NCBI RefSeq assembly: GCF_025370935.1 | Contig: NC_133482.1 | Location: 3,526,848-3,590,847 of the forward strand | Length of the DNA: 64,000 nucleotides | Reading direction: 5' to 3' | Source of the DNA: Choristoneura fumiferana | Lineage: Eukaryota > Arthropoda > Insecta > Lepidoptera > Tortricidae | The notes under the pieces: model-generated | Database searches by the model: none | Seen by the model: only the letters and a program-made list of their open reading frames with translations | What the model was told of the DNA's origin: nothing | Part shown: piece after piece, positions 23,179 to 34,265 of the stretch | Numbering within the stretch: position 1 is the stretch's first letter | Layout: every line of letters starts with the position of its first letter | Made by a program: the position numbers and the translations under genes

Positions 23179-24619
23179 TCCAAAATTGCAAATTACTAGC
23201 ATGATTTTCCATGGAAATCAACAATAGTTGGTAACTAAGACGAATATCAGTGTAGAAGGATAAGGCTGAAAAGAAACTAAGGTTTATTATTTTTTAAATT
23301 TTTTTTTAAAGTACTTAAAAAAAGTAAGAGATGACTTTATCTGTTGCATCGTATTATTTGACCAATGTTTTAAAATTATGTACCTACACTACATGCTCCT
23401 ATTTCGCAAGGTCGCATTTTCGATGCTAGATTAACAGGCATTTATAGACAGGATCTTGTCTTACTTATAAAATAAGACCGTATCCTGTTTATTTCCCGGC
23501 GCTTACCAAAAACCATATAAAACATAAATGTATCCAAATTATTGTTCTATAAACAAACATAATGTGAATTGTGACTTCTTTAAAATGACGAAGCTGCCCA
23601 TCATTGGTTGCGACAAATATTCGACGATCATTTCGTATCGATGGTCAAATTTGAATTTGATGTTTGGTGTGAATATTTACGACTCAACGTATTAAAATTT
23701 GATAGATTCGATAAGATATTGATGTGATTTTGATGCCCAAAATCTTCAGATTTTACTAGAAAGAACCGTTTTGGAATTTACACTTCACAGATACCTATTT
23801 AAAATCAACAAGATCTCTACGTCATGTACAAATAAATACAACAAAATTATTCATTGAGTAATTTTTAATTGCTAAGCTTGTGTTAACTAACGGCAAATTT
23901 AATCGGCTTTAGTCTTTTTTCCTTTGCCAGAGAGACAAAACAAAATTTTCTAAGTCATTACAGTTTTTCGTATCTTTTTTTCACAAAAGTATGCTATTTA
24001 CAAAATACAATTTTATCAAAACCTATCAACGCATTTTTTTAGTTCCTGGTATTTTAAAACCTCTGCAAAATACACAAATAAAATAACACTACATAAATAA
24101 CTTTTTTAATTTCTATGACCACAAATAAGCTATATTTTTTTCACCCATAAAAACCTCTGCATAATCATACTCAACAAAAGGTTATGCCAGAAATTCATCC
24201 AGATGTTCGAGATATTGGAAAAACCGCATTCGTAATGAACCGAGCAACGGTGCAATTCTAGAAAATTCACATTAATATTATCCACTGCCTTCTGATGCAT
24301 TAGTAAATTGAGATGAAGTTTAGATGCTGGAAATACCTATTTGTTCTCGCATCAAACTTTTATAATAGTAGACCTTTTTATTTGCTTAATTTGCTTCGTA
24401 AAGATACAGAGAAATCTCTATGTATAACTCGCCAAACTCCGCTAAATTATCTTAATTCTCCGCATGGACATCCGCAAAAAATAACGCTTGAATAAATTTA
24501 ACTTATTTTTATCTTTTTTCACATTATTTTTTAATCGCGACATCGATCATAACATCTGCTTGCACAACTCTAAAGTTTTCGGACATTGCAGGGTTTCTTC
24601 ATTATATTATTTAATATTT
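23179..24619. other. AT-rich spacer, nothing recognised
   Basis: No coding or repeat feature could be supported. Frames present are short and rich in AT-coded residues. Confidence 0.35.
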
Positions 24620-24972
24620 ACCCGCGGCTTCGCACGCGTCAAACATTAAAAACAACAGTTGAAGTGAAATCCTAGAATTCATAAAATCCCCAAAGGAATT
24701 TAAAAAAATACATCTTGGCTTTTACTAACGTTGTATACAACACACCCGTGCTAAATTCCATGACTTTAAACCCAGTGGTTGAAATTGCGAGATTATATCC
24801 ATACATCGTGGGAATATCGGGATAAAAAGTAGCCTATGGGTTATTCCGGACATCTAGCTATCTACATACCAAATTTCATCCAAATCCGTCCAACCGCTTT
24901 AGCGTGAAGGAGTACCAAACATACTCACACACGCATATTTACTCACAAACTTTCGCATTTATAATATTAGTA
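24620..24972 (-). mobile_element. Interspersed element of the 'GCGGGCAAAAGCTAGT' type
   Basis: It begins CCCGCGGCTTCGCACGCGTC and ends TCGCATTTATAATATTAGTA, the inverse of the copy at 17,146. It contains 'gggataaaaagtagcctatg' and 'accaaatttcatccaaatcc'. It is longer than the other copies, with about 120 extra bases after the head. Confidence 0.7.
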
Positions 24973-25321
24973 AATAGGAAGGATTCATCTATGATGATAC
25001 AACCACACAAGCGTTACACAATGTCCCTATCACGAAACCCGAACGTTAATTGTTACGTTATCGTGGTCACTAAATTAATAGCCCATCCAGTATCCTATGG
25101 GTGGGATTTATCAGCGAGCTAGGAGATGTGGAGATTGCGCTTGTTTTATGGTATCGAGAGGTTGCGATTCGCGTTTGTCTTTTTAGCCGAATTGATAAAG
25201 GGCAATGTTAGTCTTTTGCTAACGTATTTTCTTGTGCGGTATTCCGCGGACTTAGCGCGCTAAGTTTTTTTGTACTTTATGTTTTTTTTTGGAATGAAGT
25301 GAGAATAACTAATACTAAATT

Positions 25322-25767
25322 ATGCCGGGTGTGGCCTGTAAAACGAGATCGTCCTCGTCAAATAGAACAACTTTACTTCAGCGACTTTTAAAAATAAAGG
25401 AGTCTTTGAATTTTCCTTTTTTCATACAAATTAAATACAGCTATCAATCGCCATCCTAGAACACAACTGACGTTGCCTGTCACGCTACAAACATCAAGCA
25501 TTTTGCTTCACATTGCTTCTTCGTTTAAACTTTAAAGTGTATAATATAAATTAAAAAACTAATTTATTGAATCAGGCGTTACTTTGCGGAGGTCCATATC
25601 AATGCTTGCTCACCCTCGACCTTACGAATCGTAAGGTCGCTAGCAAGGAAATTATTTAGTTAACAAAACGAATTATTTTTAAAAGTCGCTGAACTAAATG
25701 TTGTTCAGTTTGACGAGTATGATCTATGTTTTAATTATTTGCTAGTGTTACAGGCCACACCCGGTAT
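25322..25767. mobile_element. MITE, CCGGGTGTGGCCTGTA family, carrying a nested insertion
   Basis: The left end, GCCGGGTGTGGCCTGTAAAA, pairs with the right end, TTACAGGCCACACCCGGTAT. Subterminal parts (TTTTTAAAAGTCGCTGA and CAGCGACTTTTAAAAATA) also pair. The copy at 52,987-53,302 is collinear but lacks the segment 25,562-25,658. No transposase is encoded. Confidence 0.8.
25562..25658 (-). repeat. Fragment of the 'GGACCTCCGCAAAG' repeat nested in a MITE
   Basis: It reads TTTATTGAATCAGGCGTTAC, then GGAGGTCCATATCAATG and a short inverted pair around CTTACGAATCGTAAG. It matches the start of the element at 28,961-29,242 and is absent from the MITE copy at 52,987. Confidence 0.7.
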
Positions 25768-26169
25768 CTATAATTCGCAATAATGGTCGAAAAGTTGACG
25801 TGATTTTAGCAATAAATAGTTCGTGATTAAGTCGCGATAAATATTAGTTCTGAGTGAGAATCGCGAAAGTTTAATAAATATTTATTCGTCAAAGTCAAAA
25901 TATCTTTATTCAATTTAGGCTATAACAAGCACTTATGAATGTCAAAAAAAATCTTATTATTTATTATGTGCGTGGACTTGTGTGTGAAATAAATTTAATT
26001 TAATTTGAAATAAATAATTTATTAAACTTGAAACAATTGCGAAAAGTTAAGTAGATTAGATACAACTGTAATTAAATGTAAAAGAAAATTTGTATCTTAC
26101 GTGATTTTTATAATTTCAAATTAATCAGCTTAACTTTTGATTAATTCTGGGAACAATTCGACTAGTTTA

Positions 26170-26470
26170 TCATCATCCCAGCCTATATACGTCCCACTGC
26201 TGGGCACAGGTCTCCTCTCAGAATGAGAGGGCTTTGGCCGTAGTTCCCACGCGGGCCCAGTGCGGATTGGGAACTTCACACACACCATTGAATTGCTTCG
26301 CAGGTTTGTGCAGGTTTCCTCACGATGTTTTCCTTTACCGTAAAGTTAGTGGTAAATTTCAAATGTAATTCCGCACATGAATTTCGAAAAACTCAGAGGT
26401 GCCAGCCGGGGTATGAACCCACGATCCTCTGCTTCAGAGGTGATAGGTCAAACCACTAGGCCACCACGAC
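26170..26470 (-). mobile_element. Full-length tRNA-derived SINE
   Basis: The minus strand begins GTCGTGGTGGCCTAGTGGTT (box A) and has GTGGGTTCATACCCC (box B). The body includes 'tttccttcacgatgtttt'-type sequence, GAGGAAACCTGCACAAACCT and CCCAGCAGTGGGACGTATAT, and it ends in GATGATG. This is a standard lepidopteran SINE. Truncated relatives are at 9,949-10,020 and 10,779-10,835. Confidence 0.9.
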
Positions 26471-26689
26471 TTTTTTCGACCAGTTACGGCCTTGTTCAAA
26501 AAATGTGGTTTTCAGACAAAAATAATAAGTAGATTGGTATTTTGGCGAGGTAAATAAGTAAACAATTTTGATGACAAAACGAAACCACTTAAAATAAATC
26601 AGTACCTATATTTATTTTCTGGCTAAATCAGCTTTTCTTGAAGTTATACCGGTCCTCGGAGCTGATTGAATTGGTTCGGTAAATAACAT

Positions 26690-26938
26690 TCAGAATAAAA
26701 GAACGGGTGGTGCAGTAATATTGTTCAGCGTTTTAACAGATTCCAAGAATACAGGAAAAACATCTTCATATTCATGTGACTTTAATACTTCGATCAACTC
26801 TGAACTGATGAATTCAGAATCAGAAATGAGGAGATCCGTAGAAGAAACAAAGTTAGTGGCGGTGTGGCTGATTCGGTATTTATTAAGGGAAATAAAATTC
26901 ATTATCATCATCTCAACAAGAAGACACCTGCAGGACAA
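26690..26938 (-). CDS. Unrecognised coding-like frame
   Basis: The open frame includes ISSELIEVLKSHEYEDVFPV and ends TAPPVLLF before a TGA. It has no ATG near its 5' end; the first is about 30 bases in. The EDVFP stretch recalls the C-terminal region of hAT-type transposases, but the following residues do not fit, so I leave it unassigned. Confidence 0.2.
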   Translation of the reverse strand: MSCRCLLVEMMIMNFISLNKYRISHTATNFVSSTDLLISDSEFISSELIEVLKSHEYEDVFPVFLESVKTLNNITAPPVLLF

Positions 26939-26949
26939 AAGCCGAAACT

Positions 26950-27130
26950 GGCCCTATACTACGAAGTGCAAAATTCGAAATTTGTATCATGTCGTCCCTT
27001 TTAAAGATATTTTTTTAAGGATACCAGCGCCATCTATTGGTATCTTAGTAAACTAACTAAGTTCGTCAATAAGTAAATTCTGCTAATATACATCGAACAC
27101 ATAGATGGCGCCGTTTCTCGCGTCAGACGA
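26950..27130. repeat. Short repeat with opposed CGCCATCTATTGG / CATAGATGGCGCC motifs
   Basis: CAGCGCCATCTATTGGTATC at about 27,026 and CATAGATGGCGCCGTTTCTC near 27,100 are inverted relative to each other. 'gccatctagtggc' at 47,505-47,517 is the same common motif. Confidence 0.35.
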
Positions 27131-27354
27131 TATGTTTTGGATTTGTCCATCGACTTTTGCAGGCCATAGTACAATATTTAAACCCCTAAATAATATTTAT
27201 AATACAGTACCTAAACGAAGCAGCAATTTCTAAACAGTCGCGTTGTTTCTGTCATAGTCGCGAATAACAAAACTTATTCTAAGATAAAATTAAACCCTGT
27301 TTCAATAGTCAAACGTGAATATTAAATCCAAAGGTTTTGCTCTATTTTTCCAAA

Positions 27355-27588
27355 ATGTCTGCTCAACAATATCAAAGATTTTTGAAATCTAAAGTTTTAA
27401 GTTGCGCTTGCCGGATTAAACCCGCATCTCTTACTGTATCTGTACATATTTATCATAATATTAAATCCATTGCGCTACTAGAACAACTGCGTCGCTTGCG
27501 AATGCCATCGCAATTCCAGGCTACTCCAAAATTCGAAGTTTGCAGAAGAAGTTTGCGTGAACGGGGCGGCACGAAAAGAAGTTTCTAG
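27355..27588 (+). CDS. Possible small ORF, 77 codons, unrecognised
   Basis: An ATG in a good insect context (CCAAAATGTC) opens a frame that begins MSAQQYQRFLKSKVLSCACR. It ends in a strongly basic segment, LRERGGTKRSF. A second frame, offset by one base, stays open past this stop and contains GPGRKPKKFYY. A frameshifted longer ORF is therefore possible. No domain was recognised. Confidence 0.25.
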   Translation: MSAQQYQRFLKSKVLSCACRIKPASLTVSVHIYHNIKSIALLEQLRRLRMPSQFQATPKFEVCRRSLRERGGTKRSF

Positions 27589-28160
27589 TTTGATAATAAA
27601 AGGCCCAGGTAGAAAACCTAAAAAGTTTTATTACTTAAAAAGCTTTGAAAAAAAGTATTCATCTTCATTCTCAATTTTCAACGATCTCCTCCCTCGCGAA
27701 GCCAATACCTAATGTACAACCGCTGAAGCGAGGGTATCGATAAACCTTTGTTGGAGCTATTTGAACCATTCGCTTGCCAGAGTTGCCTCCGCCGTACAGC
27801 GTAAATTGCACATATCCTTATCTTGCTTGTGAGGATCCTTCTAAGTTATGATTATGAACTCTCGAAGTAATATCTTAGGCAAAGAGCTGTGGTTCAAATA
27901 TTCGCCTCGGATTTATACGTTTTTTTTTGTTTTTTTTTTATTCTGAAAAAACTTGCTTAGGACAAAACAATCTGGTTAAAAAAATGTTGCTGCGAATAAT
28001 ATGAACTTAAAATCAGGCCAAAAGTGAAATTATTTGGAAAAGTCTTTATTACCACTTAAATCGATATCATTAACAGAAGAATGTTAAATATATTTCTGTT
28101 TTAGAGTAGTGGGCTAATTCATTACCTACATACAGTGTAAGTATTTAGGTAAATGATTTT
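27589..28160. other. Spacer, nothing recognised
   Basis: No feature can be supported. A poly-T run lies at 27,930-27,950. Confidence 0.35.
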
Positions 28161-28320
28161 TTTGCTCACCCGCGACCTTACGAAGCTTATGCAAAATATG
28201 CGTTTCATGCAGTTCCTCCACCTCCACAGTAAGTGACGCATTCAACCAGAGCTCATCTTCAGTTATGCTACCTAGTTCATTGATATGGACCTCCGCAAAG
28301 TAACGCCTGATTCAATAAAG
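28161..28320 (+). repeat. Copy of the 'GGACCTCCGCAAAG' dispersed repeat
   Basis: It starts GCTCACCCGCGACCTTACGA, has an internal GTTCCTCCACCTCCACA, and ends GGACCTCCGCAAAGTAACGC followed by CTGATTCAATAAA. In this copy the head and tail parts face each other, as in the copy at 28,961. Confidence 0.6.
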
Positions 28321-28740
28321 TATTTAGGTACTTAAACAAGCTTATTTTTAAAACATCTTATGTATGGCATGCAGGCCATACGTTTTCTAAAACCATAAAA
28401 ATCTTTAAAATACTTGTCTTCAGCTCTTAGTATATAAATGGTAATGAGACAGATAAAGTTGAACTTGCCTTGTGAAATTCCGGGTAATGATTTGGTGTAA
28501 TGAGATGGTTTTAACGCATCAGCAATTTAGCAGAGGAAGGTTTGTGTGGCGTATCGATTTTATTTCACGAACAATCTCGATAACATTATGCTTACACCAA
28601 TATTAAATGATTCAACGTCTTGGTGTAATTCTTTGTTTTAGAACCCATCTAACCAATTTTAAATACGTAATGGAGTAAGTACAGTTATGTTTATTGTTTC
28701 TTTGGGCAATAGAACTAAATCAGTGACATTAGCTCATAGA
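28321..28740. other. Spacer, nothing recognised
   Basis: No gene or named repeat. Confidence 0.3.
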
Positions 28741-29290
28741 ATATTTAGGTAGGTAGTTGAAGTGGCAATAGGCAGGCGCCATATCGCTCGAAGAACAGAT
28801 AAGCGTTTGGAGAGAATGGTTCTCGAATGACGGTCACTAACCGGAAGGTGAGGCGTTGGCAGGCCTCCCACTAAGCGGACCGACGAAATCGCGAGAGCTA
28901 CGACCGTTGGATACAATTCTAGTTGTTGTTCATTGTAGCATTCCAAGGGAGAGATCTTTAAATAATTTATTGAATCAGGCGTTACTTTGCGGAGGTCCAT
29001 ATCAATGAACTAAAAGAATTTCCTTGCTCACCCGCGACCTTACGATAGCTAAGCTTATGCAAAATATGCGTTGAGTTCGAAACGCGTCAGTGTAGTGTGG
29101 TGGTGGTGATAGATGGGTTTGTGTGATTTGTGTGTGTTCTTACAGTGTGGAGGTGGAGGAACTGCATGAACACGCATATTTTGCATAAGCTTAGCTATCG
29201 TAAGGTCGCGGGTGAGCAAGGAAATTCTTTTAGTTCATTGGCGAGATCTTTATTCACCAGCGAACGTCTTGGTAATGATGATAAATGGTG
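28741..29290 (+). mobile_element. LINE ORF C-terminal remnant, interrupted by a later insertion
   Basis: The plus strand reads GRRHIARRTDKRLERMVLE, a stop, then VGRPPTKRTDEIARA, matching the conserved end of the same LINE family as 22,500-22,699. The frame resumes after 29,242 as KGEIFIHQRTSW, which corresponds to KGDGFAQQWTSSG in the other copy. The segment 28,961-29,242 is a separate element. Nonsense changes show that it is dead. Confidence 0.7.
28961..29242. mobile_element. Repeat with 69-bp inverted arms, flanked by GAGATCTTTA duplication
   Basis: GAGATCTTTA occurs at 28,951-28,960 and again at 29,243-29,252, a 10-base target-site duplication. Arms 29,003-29,071 and 29,172-29,240 are perfect or near-perfect reverse complements and contain GCTCACCCGCGACCTTACG. 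The spacer has GTGGAGGTGGAGGAACTGC. The outer left tail is TTTATTGAATCAGGCGTTAC. There is no coding capacity. Confidence 0.8.
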
Positions 29291-29421
29291 TAAGTAATAT
29301 CTAATGTTAAGACAAATGTCCCAAATTGTTTGTTTTTTACTTTTAAAATTGAACGACAAACTTGACGCGCGCATTAATTAATGGTACTTTCGAGTTCCCG
29401 ATCAATCTTCATTATTTATTC

Positions 29422-29631
29422 ACTAGCTTTTGCCCGCGGCTTCGTCCGCGTGGAATTCGGTTATCGCGCGCAGTTCCCTCGGTGCTGTGCATTTTTCCGG
29501 GATAAAAAGTAGCCTATGTCACTCTCTGGCCTATAAATTATCTCTATGCCAAATATCACGTGAATCCGTTGCTCCGTTTCGACGTGAAAGACGGACAAAC
29601 ATACACTTTCGCATTTATAATATTAGTACGG
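29422..29631 (-). mobile_element. Interspersed element of the 'GCGGGCAAAAGCTAGT' type
   Basis: It starts ACTAGCTTTTGCCCGCGGCT and ends TCGCATTTATAATATTAGTA, and is nearly the exact inverse of the copy at 17,146. An open frame of 78 codons across it is incidental. Confidence 0.75.
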
Positions 29632-30240
29632 ATTTTTCTAACCCAAGCAGAAAAATAGCGAGCTAATGACTTGCAAATCTGATTTAAGTTGCGTTGTTTA
29701 TTACCATCATAAAGTTTGAATATTATAACTAACATTAAAACCTAATAAAAATCAAACGAGATTTACAACTATAAGAAAAATTTAAGATACCGTAGAGTTT
29801 CGTAACTACTCGTGTTCATAAAATACGTCAGCGTAGCCGTTGAAATTTATACTAAAGTCAGAATCGTATCAAGTTTCAATCAAAGGCCTTAGTGCTGATA
29901 ATGATCTTTCATCTCCAGTATATCTTGAGCTTCCTCTCGCCCCTGGCTCCTTAATGACGAGGGCGGTAAGGGGTAGTTGCGAGAACTATCAGGGATCAGG
30001 ATATTATAGTCGTTCTTCATAATTACTACCTTTCCAAACCAGTTTCCTCGAAAGGCTTTCATAATGATGTTTGCGGTATACAATAGTTTATACATAGGGA
30101 GTTAATTATTTTGAAGTTGACATTGTTTATTGTAGCTTAATGTCGTAAACACGAAACTACTTTGAAACAGGAGCTTAGTTACAGCGATTATTACAAAATA
30201 TATTCGGTTTGTTGAGATTTCGACACGGAGGATTTTGCCA
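29632..30240. other. Spacer, nothing recognised
   Basis: Overlapping frames on both strands at 29,840-30,095 have no recognised domain. Confidence 0.3.
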
Positions 30241-30244
30241 TTTT

Positions 30245-30500
30245 TGATAATGATGTATAGTATTAGCAGGCAGGCAGGCTAGCAACCTGTCACTATTGTA
30301 CCGTTTTTGCCAAACTTAAAACCTAAAATTGCTAAAAGTGGCTCCGAAGCGGTAACGTTTCGTGTGCTCTGCCTACCCCATTTGGGAATACAGGCGTAAT
30401 TTTTCCGGGTCCCAAGATACAGGCTCAGCCTAGTTTGGGATCCACTGTATTTAATAATTGATTGTAATTATCCTGGTGTTATAATAAACATTTTTTATTT
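30245..30500 (+). repeat. Interspersed repeat with GTGCTCTGCCTACCCC motif
   Basis: 'gtgctctgcctaccccattt' with GGGAATACAGGCGTAAT near 30,362-30,400 is a common lepidopteran repeat phrase. It is followed by GATACAGGCTCAGCCTAGTT. Boundaries are approximate. Confidence 0.4.
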
Positions 30501-30737
30501 ATTTTTTCATTTTATATGTTTGTTTGTTTTTGTTTAGTTTTATAAATAATCTCCAACTGCATCATCTGATAAGGAACTTGTTTCGATTCAATTTCAAAGT
30601 TAAAATAAGAATCACTTTAGATACCTATTATTTTAAATACAATCTTTCTTTACCAGTCACTAAATATTTCGAGTTTATTTTGCCATGCGTACCTAAGTAT
30701 ACCTATGCCTATGCCTATTGCTTACCTTAGAAAATCT

Positions 30738-30823
30738 CTATGTATATACTTGTGTTCTCTGTACTGTTTACTGTATTGGTGTGCAATAAAGAGTTATTGT
30801 ATTGTATTGTATTGTATTGTATA
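30738..30823 (+). mobile_element. Retroposon 3' tail with (TATTG)n
   Basis: GTGCAATAAAGAGTTATTG is followed by four to five TATTG units. It is the same type as 16,319-16,395. Confidence 0.6.
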
Positions 30824-32259
30824 CTTACTTTGGAATAACTCTCTGCCAAGATTCTTGCGGTCCATTTGTTTGATGATGGTGATCATTCCAAAGACGCTCG
30901 TATATTAAAAAAAAAACGTAAAATAACCCCTTGCAGCTTAAAAATAAAAGTTTTGTTTTTGATGCCATCTTTGTTTAGAAATTTGAAAGCAGCAAAGTTG
31001 CATTCAAATCTCCGTTAGAATACGGATATTTTACTAAAACCATCATTTATGGTACAGAACCATTAAGGCGCGGCATATTTAGAATTCACGGTCGTGATGG
31101 ACCCGTCTAGGCTTCTGGCGATCGTAGACTGAAATCACGTTGCCCGTTTTGGACATATTTCTGTATAAGCCTTAGCCTGCGGTGCAGAATTTTCTGTGAA
31201 ATTTACAACTTGTAGTTGTATCAAGAATGGCGCAGAAAGCTTGGTGTACGTTTATACAGAAAACATTACTTACTGAAGTGTCAATCAAGAAATCCCTTTA
31301 GCAGCCTAAACCGGCAATGTCAGTAGTTAAAACATAAAATATTTTTCGCATTTACAAGTTGATATGACAAATCAGCCATTTACCATAAAAATGTTAAAGC
31401 AGTTTTTCGCTTATACAAATGTTAATAACATTGAAAGTCTTCAGTTATTTTTTATATCACCAAGACTCATGCGTGTTTTTTTTTAAACCAATAAATAGGT
31501 AAAGACTGTCGCTACTCTAAAAGCATTATATAACAAGCACAATTACAATTGTTTTCCCATCATTTATTTTCATTTGAGATTACAAGCATGAGTTTTGTTA
31601 TATAACCTAATTGTTACAGTAACTTTATTAAATTATAAAGTGGAGGAACAGGCAAATATGACAAAAACAAAGTTCACACTCAAACGTTTAGTGTTTAATT
31701 AGAAATACTAATTTCAGTTTCAAAGATCGTACTACATATATTAGCGTTATACTTAGGTACATATACATCGAAATTCACATTCATCTAAAGTTGGCACAAA
31801 GAGCCTATTATTACAAACTACTTAAAGTGTACCCTTTGAAACAGAACTTAAATTAATTTCTAAGTTCATTCAAATTGACCAGATAATTGTTTGAAACCTA
31901 AGTTCACAACGTCCCTAAAATAAGCCATAACATAATGGGGGCTATAGTATTTTATGGGTATAGTCGTAAGAAATAACAAGCACTCCTAGAAAGGCTAATG
32001 GTCGACGCTTTAGGCATATTCACTCCTCAAGAAGCAATTAAGCTACTTTATTTCTTTCATTAGATCGCGATTCTGTTAACGCTTTATTTATGGGGAAAAG
32101 TTTCTTTATTCCTCGAATAGTTTCCTGGGAAAGACGTTCATCAGTGAACTTTGTTGGTACAATGTTGCTCGTTTCGAGTCCGAGTGCTAATTCAATTAAA
32201 AGAAATACCGGATTCGACTTTACAATGAATTTTACTTTGTTTGTTTGAGTAATTACATT
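30824..32259. other. AT-rich spacer or intron, nothing recognised
   Basis: No supported open frame, RNA or repeat. A slightly GC-richer patch at 31,060-31,150 has no identifiable content. Confidence 0.35.
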
Positions 32260-32960
32260 ACCTCCACCCGCGCTTGGGGAGTAATAAGCAGAGTAATAAA
32301 ACCGAGTACTAGCACGGATTCGTAAGCCATTACGTTTTTCATTTAAAATTTATCTTGATACCGGTTTTAGTACGTATTTGTGCGGATGACACCGCATACC
32401 AGATTTCGGTTTCTTGAGGAATATTTTTAGCGATCAGCGCGATAAGAATTTTGGGCCAGATCCATGATAATATTTGCATTTGCGTGCGACGGAATTCGCG
32501 TGTTCAGTTCAAAGACAGAATTTATCCTTATATCTCTTTGATAAACGATGCGGAGAAGCGAGATTTCCGTATAGTTCATTGTCTAAGTTTCAGTACGTTT
32601 CATGCGTTCTCACGCAGCGGCACCGACCGATCTGCGTCTGTCCTCTGAATACTAATGAGTTAATCTTTTATATCACGTTTTTGTGAAACAAAGAGATGAG
32701 GGCAAGTATAAGATAAAACGTCCAGCTGAACTAGACCCGTCGTTAGCTGCACGCATCATCCTGGACAGTCCGCGATTTGAATAGCAAGGGAGGTGAGGGA
32801 GGTCTTCCATTTGGTTTTGAACAGCGGTGGTCGAGTGTGAGCCTGTATTAAGCAGCAGTGGAATTATGAAGCATGTGCTCTTTGAATACTAAACGGCCAT
32901 TTTGAAACGCCGAGCCGGTGGAAGCAAAGCGACCGTGGAAGCGGCATTCATAAAGATACC
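32260..32960. promoter_or_regulatory. Second GC-rich island, candidate regulatory element or cryptic exon
   Basis: The stretch has many CpG and stands out from its flanks. It contains a perfect octamer, ATTTGCAT, at 32,472-32,479 and a TTCAGTTC initiator-like motif near 32,512. Two overlapping plus-strand frames of 65 and 70 codons have no recognised domain. The interpretation rests on composition only. Confidence 0.25.
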
Positions 32961-34265
32961 AGTATGACTAATCTATTTTTTTTTGTATTCTAACACGCGA
33001 TATTCATATGCTAATAAAGTCATTCCTAGTTTTAAGAATCGAAGGTGATGACGAAATAAAAATACGCTGTCTTTAAAAAATAAAAGCGCTGGCTACTGTG
33101 CGAATTGATGGCGTGCCGTTTAACTTAACTGGTATCGCAATGTTTGTCTATCAGTAACAAGTAACGAGAACGTTAAATAAATGAACCCATTAAACCCAGG
33201 TAATAGTTCCCCGTTCAGTCAACTAGGGAGTTAGTTAACTGATGCTAGAGATAGTTTAAAATGCAAAGATCGTGAATGGTTAAGGCGAGGGCGAGGACAT
33301 TATATTTCCGTGCCTCGGAGATCCTTCCCTTGCTAGTTAAAGGTCTTATGCGTCCCTAGGGAAGCCAAGGGGTTGTCCACCTGAATCGATGTTGGTCACA
33401 AAGGGTTGAGCAACCTTACGGCCAGGAAACGAAACTGCGACAAGCGGTGTGTTCAGCGAATTCTCTGTCCATTGCGTGGTTGAGATGCTTAATACTTAGC
33501 GGTTAATTGGCAACACGCGCAATGTATTAGAAAATTGCTTGCCGCACCGCCGGCTGTACTTACACGTCACTGGGTCGTTAGAGGAGGAGTCAACAGAGAT
33601 TTCAACCAGGTACCTACCTTATATTATTTTTAGTGACGGATTATAGAAGTAAGTAGATAAAATGATGGTAAAGGAATATATTATTCTTGTAATATTTATA
33701 TGAAAATATTTTGTAAACATACTCGTAATACTTACTATCGAAATAGTCTCAGTATCAACGTGCAGTAATATTATGTCAAATAATTTCAGCTACTTACTGT
33801 TTATCTTTCTCTACCGTCTTGACATTTCTTTTTTCAGAACAACGACAAAACATGTTGCTAAGAGTATAAATTTAATGAAGGGTAACTGACGGATAAATTT
33901 GTAGTTATTTTACAATAAAGACTTTGTAAAGCGCTTTTGCAACAACACAGACCATTTTCCAAATTTTCATTATCAATCATTCTTGCCAGAGAAACGAATT
34001 TGTTACAAAACCGATGGAGTATCGAAGGATCGAAATAGAAACTTACGAAGTCATTTGTATGTAAGGAGCGTCCGTGCGGCTGTACTGTTTTGAATAAATC
34101 TTAACGTTAAATACTAACTCAATAAGAAGACCCCGTTTTACCTACTGAGTGCTTAATGAATTGAAAAAAGGTTAAACTGATTTGCATCTGAAATGTGGCG
34201 CTTTTTTGTTACAGAACAGTAAAAATGTGTGAAATGGTAGAATAAACTGCTATTTTTTTTAAAAA
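32961..34265. other. Spacer; GC-richer at 33,270-33,620
   Basis: A 41-base phrase at 33,511-33,551 recurs from 20,606-20,647 with a few mismatches. Nothing else could be supported. Confidence 0.3.

Noticed and set aside
20606..33551. The 41-base phrase shared by 20,606 and 33,511 as a functional pair.
   Set aside because: It is short and diverged and lacks structure; more likely two scraps of an unnamed repeat.
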